The notes under the pieces were generated by a model that saw only the letters and a program-made list of their open reading frames with translations, did not search any database and was not told the DNA's origin. Shown here in pieces: positions 11,776 to 23,253 of a DNA stretch of 64,000 nt. A program made the position numbers and the translations under genes. Source of the DNA: Perkinsus chesapeaki (Eukaryota > Perkinsozoa > Perkinsida > Perkinsidae); the NCBI GenBank assembly GCA_013115145.1, contig JAAPAO010000125.1, forward strand, positions 1 to 64,000, read 5' to 3'. Positions within the stretch are counted from its first letter, which is position 1; every line of letters starts with the position of its first letter.

Positions 11776-14700
11776 ATGGCGCGTGCCGTTGCCGCTGCAG
11801 TCGGGCAGGATGTCGTCAGAAATGGAGCTTCCTTTCTGAAGTACACGGCGAAGTCTACCTTCACCAATCGTTATGTGAATCGAATCACAGACATCCAAGC
11901 TTTGGTTGGCGCGGTGCATACAGACTTTTATAAGAACGCTCGTGAGAGGATGTTCTCCAGGGCACCGGAGCTGATGCATTTCATGGCTGCTATGAGGCCA
12001 GGGGAGCTGGGATTGGTTTCACATCACTTTGCAAGGATGGGGTATCGAGAGAAGGACTTCTGGTGAGCCCTGCAGGAATAGCAGTTGATCGCTGCCTGCC
12101 GCTGGCGTAGTCGCCAGGTGTGTTTTGTGCCTGGTGCTGCTCCCCAGCAGGATCAGTGTTGTTTATAATTCTAAGCCGCGAGTTTCCTATGGTTTCAAGA
12201 TGGTATTTTTTTCTCAAGTTCGATTTTTCAATAGGAAGTCACCGGTGACTTCCTATTGAATCATAAGTGATTCAAGTTCCTAGTGATTTCAAGTTCTTGC
12301 ATCATAAGGATAAGATATCCGGCGAGAAATTTTATCTGCATTTGATCCCACTTCAGCCCCACTTACGGCCAGCCGTGCACCCTTTTAGCAAACACGATCG
12401 GCCCATGCTCAATGAGAAGGAATTCCTCATATTTCCCTTGTATTATCGTGAAGACCCCCTCATGAAGAAATATAGGCTCCCATTCGTATTCAATAGGGAG
12501 ATGTTTTTTCCTACAGCAATGCTCCCTCCTGTTTAATAAACCCTTGAGTTGCTACTTCAGGAACGAGGTGTCCCGGTCGGTTATGGAGTATGGCATGGTC
12601 GACCCGGTGGCATGGGACGTGGCGTGCGTGGTGAATGCTTTTGCCAGCATCGACTACTACGATGAGAAGGTGAGATGGTGGCTACTACACGTGCTCTATG
12701 GGCCTATGTTTTACCTCACTTCAGTGCATACTATTTCTGGCGAATCAGCTTCGTATAGTCGTCCCTACCATAGACCATATAACGATATCAGTACTGCTAC
12801 ATGGACTAGGAAGGCTTAATGAACCTAGGAAAGGTAAGCACCTGTTATCTTGCGCAATTGAACAAAGCTTCGGCTCTCTTTGCCCCCCCGCCACTGCGGA
12901 GACCTCATTATGTCTTTTTGATTGAAGTGTACCTAGCTATATCACTAGGAGTTCACTGAACTCACCGACTAGGCTCGGCAATGCCTCGAAAATCTCGGAG
13001 GTCTGCCTCCATCGAGGCTCGCCTCCATGGCAGCAGACCATCACAGATTAGCAGGTTACAATGTATGCTTATCTGTGATGGGAAATTAATCGCTTCTGCG
13101 ATACACTATTTTTTAGTTGGTCAACACCGCGGTAGAGTGTCTCAGCGGATACCACAGGAAGCCTTGGACTCGTTTCTGGATACCTGCGCCGAGTGGATCC
13201 TGGCTAACCGCAGCAACTTGAAGGTTTGTGCAATGGGACAATCGATGCAAGGCTTCGCCAAATTAAAACATTATCGGGAAGATTTATTTCTGGTAAGAAT
13301 TGGTTTATTACTGTCCCGCGCTGATCTCGCCGACGTTGGGGAACTTCTGCAGTAGTTTTGCGCTCACGGAGACCTATCAGTTCTCTTGAGATAACTTACT
13401 AATAAAGATGCAGTAGCTACGCGAATACACCTTTTGCCGTGCAAGTTTGAAAAATGTCCAAGCAACAATGTCGATGTCTTCCTCAAAAATATTCATGTTT
13501 GACACAAGTGGAAAATATCGGGTCCAAGTTTGACAGCATTTGCACCAAGAATGACAATGAGCGCCCAAGTTTGGCACCTCAGTAGTCTTCTTGAAGTAGC
13601 GGCATAGGTTTCGAGGTCATTGGAAGCTTAGAATCGAGGGAACACGAGCGAGTATGGTTTTTAAACATCTACGCGTATTTTCTTTGGCATATCAATGAAG
13701 ATGGGACATCGTGGATTTGGCAATCTATATATTATATATTTGTTATTACCGTATAATATACGGTAATAATGAGTAATTATATAATATATCATATCATGTA
13801 GTATTTATATATTTTATGTATTATACACCGGATTGGGGCTTCCTGCAGCATCCTTGGTTTTCGTTGTGCTATACGGTCTCTGCGTATTGAAGTGTCCGCG
13901 AGCTCTGAAGGGAAATCTGTTAAGTCCTGATTTCTAGGCACTTGCTGAAGAAGTTCGTGTGATGGCAAAGGACTTCAACCTAGCTCAGTTGTCGATGGTG
14001 ATTAACTCCATGGCAAGAAGTCTGACGCACGATTGGGAGGCGGTAAGTGGGTTGGGAAAAGTAGTAGGTGTTCCTCCGAAGAGTTTCGGCACCGGATGAT
14101 TCGGCGTTAGTCTGATTGATCGCGTCTCGTCACAAGATATGTTGCAAAGCCTCGGCATTTTTGTTTCGGCGGATGCACTGGAAAATTCTCTCCGATGCGA
14201 TTGACCGATTCCGAGCTGTGCCTCCTCTTTTTGCAGGAAGAAGCGATATGTGTTCGGCTTGAAAAGCTATTATCCGAGATGGATGAATCACAGCTGCCAG
14301 AAGCATCGAACTACATAGCGGGGATCCTTACAGCATTTCTCAAGCTGGAGGCTGACTGTAGCCCGGCTTCTAGTTTCCTGTCCGCCAACTTACCTCAGGC
14401 CATCCTACCCTCGAAGCGACGATACTGCGATATCTTCCCCGCTTCATGCCGCAGCTTAGCATGACCGATATTGTTCTCACGGTGCCGACGCTGGCACGGC
14501 TGGTGCAAGTGGTGCCGCACCGGGAATTTTTAGAAGCGATTTTTAATGGCAAGTGTCGAGAGAATATCGGAAGCTATGAGAAGGAGGGCCTTGGAGGAAT
14601 CATGCTCACAGCGTAGGTATATTGAGCAGGCGCATATTGGGCTCTTATCTTCAAGGAACCTTCGATATTAGTTTTGTGCGTAGTTTCCTAGTTTGCGGTA

Positions 14701-15555
14701 GACGCAGCGTGTTTCTTCTTCGGTGAATGCATCGGCATTATTCGTATAAAGATTTTCGGCTTGGTCCTTGAAGAATGATCAGAAATAATGATCTATCTGG
14801 TGTAAGCATAAACGGGAGCTATTACTTGGTCTTTCCCTCTACATTTGTAAAGAAATAGGCATCCTCGACAGACTTGTCGATAGTTCTTGTCGGCAGGAGT
14901 GTGGAGTGAAATTTTGCTCTTAGGCAAAGGCTTGGCTTCACCTACGACGTCCAGTGGTGGGAAGATGCTGTCGCGCAAGCTACAGCAATGATACGCAGAG
15001 GCCAGTGGAAGGGGCTCACGGTGGCGGGCGTCATATACGCAGTTGCTCGGTGAGAAATGCGCGTAAGATTCTTGCAGTGTGGGCGTTTCAGGTTGGGCGT
15101 TGTCGCCGAAAACTCTAACGTGACGTCTGAGGTTCTCGGTGAGTTTAAGAATTTGAGGAAGAGATTCTTCGAAGACGTCTCATCGGCGCTGCCAGGACAA
15201 ACTGCTGACTGGTGAGTTGCGCGTTTGAGCGAGTGATCCAGTAACGGTTCTCAGGCATCCGAGAGCGGTTACTACACTACTGACAGCGTGCGTTAAGACC
15301 GACTACTGCGATCCGGAGATTGCTCGGGCTCTCTTCGATCGAGCAAAGGCGACCTTGCATCAGTACAATGCTAAAGATATTTCCCAGCTCATATCGGCAA
15401 TGGGCGTCTTTGAAGTTTCCCACCCCGAGCTGATTCGCGCTGTGGAGCAGAGATTCGAGACGCGCGCACTTGTCATGGACCCCGGGCTGCGGGCAATCTT
15501 CCAGACCGCTTATTCTAGACTTGGCCGACAGTGGCCGTTTCTGCATCGAGCGTGA
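11776..15555 (+). CDS. helical-repeat protein A, likely mitochondrial RNA-binding type
   Basis: Ten exons keep phase throughout: 11776-12062, 12561-12669, 12725-12833, 13117-13292, 13938-14042, 14237-14357, 14399-14612, 14924-15049, 15092-15211, 15255-15555, about 555 residues. The N-terminus is basic and rich in Ala, Ser and Thr, compatible with mitochondrial import. Repeated two-helix units include ELMHFMAAMRPGELGLVSHH, QLSMVINSMARSL and DISQLISAMGVFEV. Known: apicomplexan and related alveolate organellar RNA or ribosome factors (HPR, OPR, RAP or FASTK-like families) have such units. No RAP domain was recognised. It is a paralog of the next gene. Intron 1 (518 nt) holds a 34-bp perfect palindrome and an 89-codon open frame. 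Intron 4 (645 nt) is AT rich with another palindrome. Confidence 0.65.
12227..12260. repeat. 34-bp perfect palindrome in an intron
   Basis: Two 17-bp arms meet without a spacer at 12243/12244. It lies in intron 1 of helical-repeat gene A, just before the intronic open frame. Confidence 0.95.
12267..12536 (+). other. 89-codon open frame inside an intron
   Basis: An uninterrupted frame lies wholly within intron 1 of helical-repeat gene A, directly after a palindrome. Its translation contains stretches such as KFYLHLIPLQPHLRP and FLIFPLYYREDPLMKKY that look protein-like. I do not recognise a family. It could be a remnant of an inserted gene fragment, an alternative exon, or chance. Confidence 0.3.
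13743..13769. repeat. 13-bp-arm AT-rich hairpin in an intron
   Basis: A perfect inverted repeat with 13-bp arms around a single A lies in intron 4 of helical-repeat gene A, inside an AT-rich tract at 13722-13810. Confidence 0.9.
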
Positions 15556-15693
15556 CATGTGTTTCTGATGCTGCTCGTTGTTGGGTTATTAATTCGAAGG
15601 AGTTCTATCAACTGTCGTTCACCGTTGAAGAGTCCGTAGTTGCGCCGCGGACGCGCGGAGTTCCGAGTTGTCGTTTGGTAATCTTAGTGTTAC

Positions 15694-18149
15694 ATGAACA
15701 CTGTTGTTTGCCGTCGTGGCTTCGACAGTGCAGCAAGACGCGTATCAGCTGAACGCATAGCGTCTCTGCACATTTGGGTGCGGGAGTGCCACGAGCTCTA
15801 TCTCAGAAAAGATTCTCAGGAGGTGGGTTCACGGCCTTGGACTCGAACTTCTAACCCCTATCCCAGCTGGCGCGCCGGTCTACCGAGCTCTTACAGTTCG
15901 CGCGTTTTCTCCGAGGCCATGAGCTGTCTATGCTCACAAATCATTTCGCGATGATTAAGCTTGAAGACGACCAGTTCTGGTAAAGCTGCCTTTGGCGTCT
16001 CGGAATGATATTGTGGCACGACAGGCATGCTCTAGCCGGGGAGCTCGCAAGGAATGGTTTGCCCGACCCGACGCCGGAGGATGTGGCCCTCATCGCGGAT
16101 GCATACAGCAAAGCGCATTGCTTCAATTTGGAGGTTGTGAAGTGTCTTCTACTTGTCAGCATGGATTCCATTGCTCAGGTGATCGAGCTCATAACCCTAC
16201 ACTTTTCTGCGATAGAGAGCAGATTGGAACCCTACCCGTTGAGCGTTATGATCATGTCGCTGGGCAATCTGGTCGAGTATAGAGACGACAGTAAGCCGCT
16301 AGCACTACTCTTATGGCATTCGGCTAGTACTAGTATACGGCTTATTTGGCACGCGAAATCTCTACTTCGCTGTTGCTTCAGTTTAACACGGTAGGATCGT
16401 TATACCTGGTTATGCTTTCCACTAATTATTATTATATTCAGATCGGTTTGCTCCCCGTCCACGCGAAGGTTTCCGTTCGGCAGTGCGCGTTGAGGCAGAG
16501 GCCTTTCTCGCGCTATTGGAGATGGCTGCTGCGTGGGTTATCCGAAATGACCATGCTCTGTCCCCGTTAACATTGACTTCGCTGCTTCAAGGCTTCACTA
16601 AACTACGATATTCGAATCGAGTGCTCTATCGTGTGAGTGAGCTCGCCGTTAATCGCCAAGATATTGCTTTTCGTTCCTTTCAGAGCTTGGCTGTCGCTAC
16701 GCGGCTGCTGGCTCCAGAGATGTCGTTCGAGCAAGTTTGCGCTAATCTAAGCTCGTTCTCCAGAATGGACAAGCACGATCGAAGAGCAGTAAGTTCATTA
16801 CAGTATGCGAGACCAGGGCTGCCGAGTTAAAGCCTCGAATAGTCTGTGGTATGTAATAGACAATGTAGGCTTTGGCTAGAAAGGTGCATAAGCCTTCTGC
16901 CGGAGTCGAACCGACGACCTCCCGCTTACTAAGCGGGTGCTCTACCAACTAAGCTAAGAAGGCTCTGTGAAAAAGACTAGCATCGTTCAGATATCTGCTT
17001 TACTGGATCGACTCTGTACTTTACCCGAAGACGAGCCAGTGGACCTGGCCTTCTTACCACCACTGGTTCATGTCATTGCAAAGCTAGATCTAAGAGGTAA
17101 CTAAGCGTCATCGCTTCCGAGCATCAGCTTTGTTAGCCTGGACCTCAGACTCGAACGTGCAAAGGGTTATCTTAAAACGGCTTCCAGGGTGCATGAACGA
17201 CCTGAAGACTGGCGAGCTTATACGAGTATTGAGCATGTTGCCAAATGTCATCCACAAGCCTACCGAGTCTTTCCTTGTTGACATGTTTGGACCATCTAGC
17301 AGATGCCAAAGCGAGCTACGTTGCAGTCATGATCAGACCGTTATTAGTGTCATTGTCGAAGCGGCGTAAGTGTGCGGCTAAGTTCCTTCTCCCAGCGTTA
17401 CATCTTTAGTAATCGAATGAACTACTTTGATGATCATGAGTTCTGGGAGCTTGTCATGGCTGTCGTTTCTCGTGAGGTGTCCAGATCGACGTGGCACGTG
17501 GAGGCACGTGTAAAATGCTTTGTTGCTGTGGCTAAGCTGGACGCCGAAAGATATCCTGAAACGGTCCCAAAGTTTTTCCAGATGATGGAGCCTATTATCA
17601 CTGAGGAAATCCCTACGTGGTAAGCTCGTCTGTGAGCAGTTACTTCTTCGCGTCAGATCGTAGTATTATATGTCTCGTAGTTGTCCGTCTCATTCTCTAT
17701 TTATTTTGCTAACTCTTTCAACTGTGCAAGCTCTTTGCATATTATAAATTATTATTAATCGCAATGTCTCTAGTATCCCATCATGGGTCTCCCATGGCTA
17801 CGCGCAACTTTTGACATATCGTTGGTATTTCAGGAACCCCACTACTATCACAGGTCTTGCATGGGGTCTACTTTGGCGTAAAGTGCCATTATCGTCGACT
17901 CTGGCCGCCGTGTTCCGATACGCAATGGATAACATCGATAATTACGATCAGTCTGATATTTACCGTTTAATAAGGCTGATGGCATCGCTGGAGAGCCCTT
18001 ATCCATCCGAACTGCCTGCTCTCGTGAAATCTGTCAATGACCGGCTCGTCCAGCAGGGCTTTTACTTCACACCTTATCAATGCAAATTAGTAGAATCTTT
18101 CTGCAAGAAGTTTGATATTCATCTCCGTTCGAAAAATCCTGATGGCTAG
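15694..18149 (+). CDS. helical-repeat protein B, tandem paralog of protein A
   Basis: Eight exons close in phase: 15694-15822, 15867-15979, 16025-16290, 16442-16788, 16991-17096, 17137-17365, 17410-17619, 17834-18149, about 571 residues. Starts MNTVVCRRGFDSAARRVSAE, a basic, acid-free leader consistent with a mitochondrial presequence. Early unit ELLQFARFLRGHELSMLTNH aligns by eye with ELMHFMAAMRPGELGLVSHH of protein A, and both reach a conserved FW at the same exon border. Further helix pairs follow (LTLTSLLQGFTKLRYSNRV, DIYRLIRLMASLE). Probably organellar RNA metabolism, by family resemblance only. Only 138 nt separate it from gene A, suggesting tandem duplication. Intron 4 (16789-16990) contains tRNA-Thr on the opposite strand. 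Confidence 0.65.
16891..16963 (-). tRNA. tRNA-Thr (AGT anticodon)
   Basis: On the minus strand the 73-nt cloverleaf starts GCCTTCTTAGC and has a 7-bp acceptor stem closed by AGAAGGC with discriminator T. The anticodon stem CCCGC/GCGGG encloses the loop TTAGTAA with anticodon AGT, and the T loop is TTCGACT. No intron and no encoded CCA. It lies inside intron 4 of the plus-strand helical-repeat gene B, antisense to it. Confidence 0.93.
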
Positions 18150-18487
18150 TTTCTGCACCTTCATTGTCGTGTTCGCCCTGCATGTTTGCATGCATCAGTC
18201 AATTCGGTACACAAACCAATAAGAACAGTACGTAGTGTGACTGATCGAGAAAGCGACACCTACATCGAATTCTTCATTGGCATTAACGCATGTCCGTTAT
18301 CATGGAGCCATGAGTTATATCTCATACAGCGGCTCTGATGCTTGCAAAGTATGAAACGGACCGCGTAACATTTCCTTGTCTTACCTGATACCTCATGCTC
18401 ACTGTGTGGAGTTATCGCTAATCTGTTGTCCACATTCGCGCCTTGCGAAACACAAGCTTGTATCCATCACAGAAGTTGTGCAACCGG
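18150..18487. other. intergenic spacer
   Basis: 338 nt between helical-repeat gene B and the GT90 gene. I see no gene or repeat in it. Confidence 0.5.
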
Positions 18488-21478
18488 ATGACGCCAGCGA
18501 TTTCTCTAATCATACTCTTGTTCGCTAATCCGACGGTCACCGCTTGGTCACCGGGCAGCAGTGCTCTGAGCTGCGAGGAGGGCGCACAAGAATGGACCAG
18601 TTTACGGAAAGCACTTTATCGCTTATATTTCACTGAAGGTGGGGCAGAAAGCTCGAGAGAAGTCGTAGCGCTCACCGAGGAATTGGCTGAATACGCAGGC
18701 AAGAGATGGACCTCGTCAAGCCCAGCTGCAACTCATTGGCAAAACAACAGTATAGGTTCCTGTCCACTTGGCTATGTGACTGCGCGTTTGACCCTGGCAC
18801 ACTTGACAGAGGCCGATCGCGAGGAAATAATGGAACTGGTGGCTTTCATTGACAACTACGACACTCCGGACATCGTGTCATCTGGTAGAATTAGGACTCC
18901 TGAACAACTTCATTTCCTATCTAGGATGGCCGTTCTACCGTGCCGTGCGAGAGCTGAGAACGCGGTTTCCCGAGACCTATGGGAGCGCACCTAACACGAC
19001 CGAGTGCCACTCAGGAGTCGCTCCCGTGTTCGAGAGCTATCTGGAATCTGCGTTTATACGAAGAAGCCATGTTGGTGAGGCTGTACCCACCATACAATAG
19101 ACCTACGGTCGATTCACAGGCTCGTCGACAATTGCCGCGGTCAGTGGCTTTCTACTGGGTGTTAGTGTTGCTGATCGAGAAGAGCTGGCGTGCGGCTATC
19201 TCATCTCGGCAGCATATCTCGCTTTGGCGGTAGATCGTTTTCCCACGTTTGATCATCAGGTAAAATGTTGATTCATACCACTCCAGAATGTCATCCAGGT
19301 ACCCGAGCTTATACATTTGGCGTTCGATTCGCGGACCTCCATGTCGTCATCGCAGTTTCTCACTGATAGATCGGTCGAAGCAGAATTACTTCTGTATATG
19401 CTAGGCGAAGCGGAGCATTCCTACTTCACTTTCTTGGTATAACTAATACTTTTAGCTTGCTGATTTAACATGGTCTCAGTAGCTTTACTCGAACGCACTG
19501 TATACACCTTCTGATCCTTCAACGCGAGAAGCAGAAGCCTACGCTAGGCATATGGTCTCTGACGAGGGAAACGATAGGCCGAATTCACTGTGGGGAGCTG
19601 GCGATTGCTTGGGTAGGGGTTGAAACTAGACTTATGCAGTGAACACATACCCTTAGTTGATTTCGCTACTACGCCGACTGGGCAATGCAACCCATATGCA
19701 CCCATAGCTCATACCTTGAAAACGTGGCGCACCAAGGGAATCACGAGGAATGAAGTCCAGATGGCTTTGAAGCAACGAGCCGATCAAAAGACCATCCTTG
19801 TCACAGTCAAGGACAATGTTTTGTATTTTACTGTACCTGTGCACTCACATTACTTTGGACAAGTAAGAATTCGAGCCTAGCAAAGACCACGATTTTGAGA
19901 CCTATTACACTTTCCCCTCCCAGGTTACCGTGCATGAGGAGTTGCTATGCCTTGTCTCACACTTCCTCAAACTGTTATCGCGGACCTCACTTCCCGACTT
20001 CGAGCTCGCTCTAAACCACGGCGATTTACCGCAGATTCGAAAGTCCTTCAACAAACCACCGTTCCATCACTTCAATGATCGAGAGGTGCATCTTACCTGA
20101 TTTGAATGAGCTAGCGGGTCTTATTCCAGGCTAGTCTGCCTGTTCCACTGTTCTCGATTGCCACATCTGATGACTTCTGGGACATATTGTTCCCGAATGT
20201 CTGCAGACCGAAGCTAGTAAACATGTCTCAATCGAGCAGTGATGAACCAGCTTGGAATGAGCGAATTCCGAAGGCTATCTGGCGAGGGACAGACCGTGGA
20301 GCAGTGAATTGGTTCACTGGCTTCGACCTGGATGGACTCCACAGTAGGAGGTGCCATATCTGATACGGTCCATACAATAGCTGCCTGCTTCTCTTTAGCT
20401 CTCGGGTGTCGATACGAAGCATTTATTGCCAGGTAGTCGCTCTCTCCGGCAAACCGTGAAGCAGTCGGGCTCTAAGGAGTTGACTGATATTGAGTTCCTC
20501 GAAGATGATCTCACAGACTCTAGTGTGGCCGCTAGTGACCCAAACTTCATTCCAATGGACCAAGCATCTCGGCAATGGAAATATATGCTCGACATACCAG
20601 GTATATCGACTCACCATTACGCACCCCCCGTCCGGGCCGGACGGGAGCAAGACTGGAAACTTAGTGAGCCAGACGGTCCGGCTCACCAAGTTATCAGCCT
20701 TGCCGCAAAGTCAGTTGGGAGTTGAGAGGTTTTTTTTCACCGCATCCCGTACTGGAATTTGTCTGCAAAGCTTCGTAGGAGTCTTGTGTATCACTTACTG
20801 TATTCTCATCGGTATTTTCGGTCAGTAACTGAATTGTGCTGGGGTGGCCAGCCGCATACACTTGTTTAGGCAACGGCTACTCTGGATCTCTCAAACAGAA
20901 GCTGACATCTAGCGCTTTGGTACTGCCTGTACGACTGGAGAAAACCGAAGAGTCCAGATCCCTGTACGAGCATTTCTATGCTGGCTTGAAAGACAAAGAG
21001 CACGTGCTTTTGGTTACTTGTGACGATAGCGATTGTGATACAGATGAACAGGTCGGTGTAAGGTGACGAAAGCGATGGGCATAGTAAATATTCCATGGCT
21101 TTTCGCGTATATTTACCAACCCCAGGCCTGGGCTACTTTCGGCTGTGCATTTAACTATGATTACGTATAGACTCCGGTGATATGGGCAGTAGCGCCACTC
21201 AGGTTAAGCTAGCGGAAATTCATGGCATCGAGGCACGCGAGGCAAGTACAACGGCCAACAAGTTTATGGACAAATTCAACTCGTTCTCCTTCTGCTACAC
21301 CTGGAGGCTCATCCAGCTCTATGCCGAAATGCTTCAATATGATATCGGGAATGTCCCGCGCAACACAGACCCAAATATTAAGGTTCATCGATATGAACCG
21401 CAGCATGTGCCGACAAGAGTAGAAGAGCTGAAGTGGCAGAATTCATGCCTTCAAGACATGTATATAAGCTCTGTCTGA
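18488..21478 (+). CDS. CAP10/GT90-family glycosyltransferase, secretory
   Basis: At least 12 exons: 18488-18884, 18925-19074, 19120-19229, 19299-19436, 19483-19612, 19657-19862, 19924-20085, 20130-20350, 20399-20432, 20480-20600, 20870-21051 and a last exon from about 21155-21201 to 21478. N-terminal signal or anchor MTPAISLIILLFANPTVTA. GT90 hallmarks in order: LPDFELALNHGD, PLFSIATSDDFWDI, ERIPKAIWRGTDRG, a QWKYMLDIPGNGYSGSLKQ block, and the C-terminal FCYTWRLIQLYAEML helix. Known: this family includes POGLUT/Rumi O-glucosyltransferases and fungal CAP10 enzymes acting in the secretory pathway with UDP-sugars. The acceptor cannot be told from sequence. Exons 8-10 are the least certain junctions. 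Intron 10 (269 nt) holds two inverted repeats. Confidence 0.8.
20627..20686. repeat. two GC-rich inverted repeats in a GT90 intron
   Basis: 20627-20645 has 9-bp perfect arms around one base, and 20664-20686 has 11-bp arms with one mismatch. Both lie in intron 10 of the GT90 gene, which is far longer than its other introns. Confidence 0.85.
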
Positions 21479-21622
21479 TTCATGACCTTTACGAAACCTT
21501 GTTCGAGTATTTAAGATCTAATTGGCCGCTTGCTCTAGATTCTCTCGGCTTTATTAAGGGGACAAACAATTCGGTATACTGAAGGTTGAGTGATTCTTCC
21601 CCAAGGAGGGGTAACAGCCTAT

Positions 21623-21765
21623 GAGAACTGTGGGAATTTCCTACAGGAACATTCCAGCATTCTGAAGTTTTTGCGAGCTTTGCTCGTTAGTGATAACCTG
21701 TTACTAGCAGGTTATTACTAACAGGCAAAGCTCTCAAGTTCTGGTGGGAAACTCCCACAGTTCTC
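21623..21765. repeat. large imperfect inverted repeat
   Basis: Outer arms of 17 bp (21623-21639 against 21749-21765, one mismatch) enclose inner arms of 26 bp with a few mismatches around TTACTAG. The whole could fold as a cruciform about 140 nt long. Confidence 0.85.
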
Positions 21766-21957
21766 ACTGGAAATGTCTCGAGGCAGAGAGTATTACGCTT
21801 GGTCGAAAGACTCACTCACATGAGCAGGGCTGACGCCCCTTACTTACAACAACTTCGCTCGTTCGACTCCATACAGTATTATTCCTATTTTAAGAATAGT
21901 ATTTTTCTCTGTCGATCAAGGAGTCACAATTCTGAGCGGTACACCTGGGCCGGTATG

Positions 21958-22152
21958 CGGATCCTGATCCGCATGTGATCCGGAGAAAAAGGTCACGGAA
22001 AAAGATCAACGCACTGATTTTCTGCCGTGAACCTGATTTTTTGGCTCAGATCAATAAATTCGGGATCACGTAGCAGGATCAGAGATCAAGGATCATGGAT
22101 CTAGCTCAAGCATTTCAGATCACGATTGATTTGGCTCAGACAAGAAGATCAC
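21958..22152. repeat. GATC-dense patch
   Basis: About a dozen GATC tetramers, many as GGATC, AGATCA or TGATCC, fall within roughly 200 bp. Outside this patch the tetramer is uncommon nearby. No periodic spacing is evident. Confidence 0.7.
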
Positions 22153-22462
22153 TGAGTTCGTCGAACTCTTGAAATGGCTTTTGATCTTCTATGCGGAAGT
22201 AGGGCAGCTGTATGCCATACACAGCTGTGCAGTGCAAGGTGTACTGTTCGACTGTGGACTCCACAGTGTAAAGTGTAATGGGGACGCAATGCGTTTGCAG
22301 AAGCAATGCGTACCGTTACGAGGCACCATAGTTGAATAAAACTAATACGGTCCACATAGTGGTAGATGATATCAGGTAATCTGATTAAGGTTGAATCTGT
22401 CAAATCATGCTACTGAGTGTAAGAAGTGCAGTGCAATTAATGCAACGGAGTCCTAATTGAAC

Positions 22463-22625
22463 AATGATGAACCAGCTTGGCATAAGGACATTCCCAAAGC
22501 TATCTGGCGAGACACACACATCGTGGAGCAGTGAATTGGTTCACCAAATTCGACCTGGATTGACTTCTCTCTCTGTTACACCTGGAAGCTTAACGAGCTC
22601 TATGCTGGAACGCTCCGATATGATC
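22463..22625 (+). pseudogene. GT90 pseudogene fragment with internal deletion
   Basis: The first part matches exon 8 of the upstream GT90 gene (the GATGAACCAGCTTGG to ATTCGACCTGGAT stretch, with the WRGT-coding motif altered). It then jumps directly into a sequence matching the last exon (TACACCTGGAAGCTTAACGAG, cf. TACACCTGGAGGCTCATCCAG). About 1 kb of the gene is missing in between, and reading frames are broken. A perfect 14-bp-arm hairpin at 22622-22650 begins where similarity ends. Confidence 0.85.
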
Positions 22626-22650
22626 AATGGTGTGACTCACACCATTGATC
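22622..22650. repeat. 14-bp-arm perfect hairpin
   Basis: Arms GATCAATGGTGTGA and its complement around a single C. It adjoins the end of the GT90 pseudogene fragment. Confidence 0.95.
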
Positions 22651-23253
22651 GATTCACGTTGCAGAATACATACAGTAATTTTTAAAATATATTTCTCGCT
22701 ATAAAGCCAAATGAAGGAACATGGTTTGTTCAATGCTCGATAAGCCACTGCAGATTTCTGGAGGAAGACCTAAAGAACCAGATGTAAGAGGATACTGAAT
22801 GAGACGTGTATCATACTAAGTAAATATGCAATTGGTTGTGAGGACCGGCGCAGGCCCAGAAAAAAAAGAGCGGCAACAGGCGGACTCTCACTGTATGACA
22901 AACAACACAAGACAATGAATCTTAAGAAAGATGCTCCGTGGACCATTAACTGGCAGCAAAGTGATTGAGTTGATCCAGCTAAACCAAAACTTATGTGGGG
23001 GGAATTCAGCTGGGCAGGATAGGCTGAGATGCAGTTCAAGCCCCTCTCTCTGACGGACGAGCAATCTCGTTAACCCCGCGGCATGGAAGAATCTTCGCTC
23101 AGACTACAAGTGATGAGTTTTCAATTGTGAGACCGGATCTCAGAGACCTCGGGAAAGAAGAATGTTGACTGATAAGACAATAAGTAGTGCCAAGGTGAGC
23201 GTGAATAAAAGAACTCCCCTAATACCATTTAATAATAATCTTTCACGTAGAAG
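22651..23253. other. intergenic stretch
   Basis: No supported gene. A minus-strand open frame at 22770-23039 has a hydrophobic, Ser-rich translation but no consistent exon context. Confidence 0.4.

Larger units (their letters stand above)
21479..22460. other. intergenic region of inverted repeats and GATC-rich sequence
   Basis: No supported gene. It holds a large two-step inverted repeat at 21623-21765 and a GATC-dense patch at about 21958-22152. Confidence 0.6.

Noticed and set aside
15830-15870. Possible tRNA T-arm near 15840 (ACTCGAACTT)
   Set aside because: No acceptor or anticodon stem can be drawn, and the stretch is a 44-nt intron of helical-repeat gene B.
18849-19233. Separate small genes inside the 18.5-21.5 kb region
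   Set aside because: The pieces join by short introns in phase into a single GT90 protein with all family motifs.
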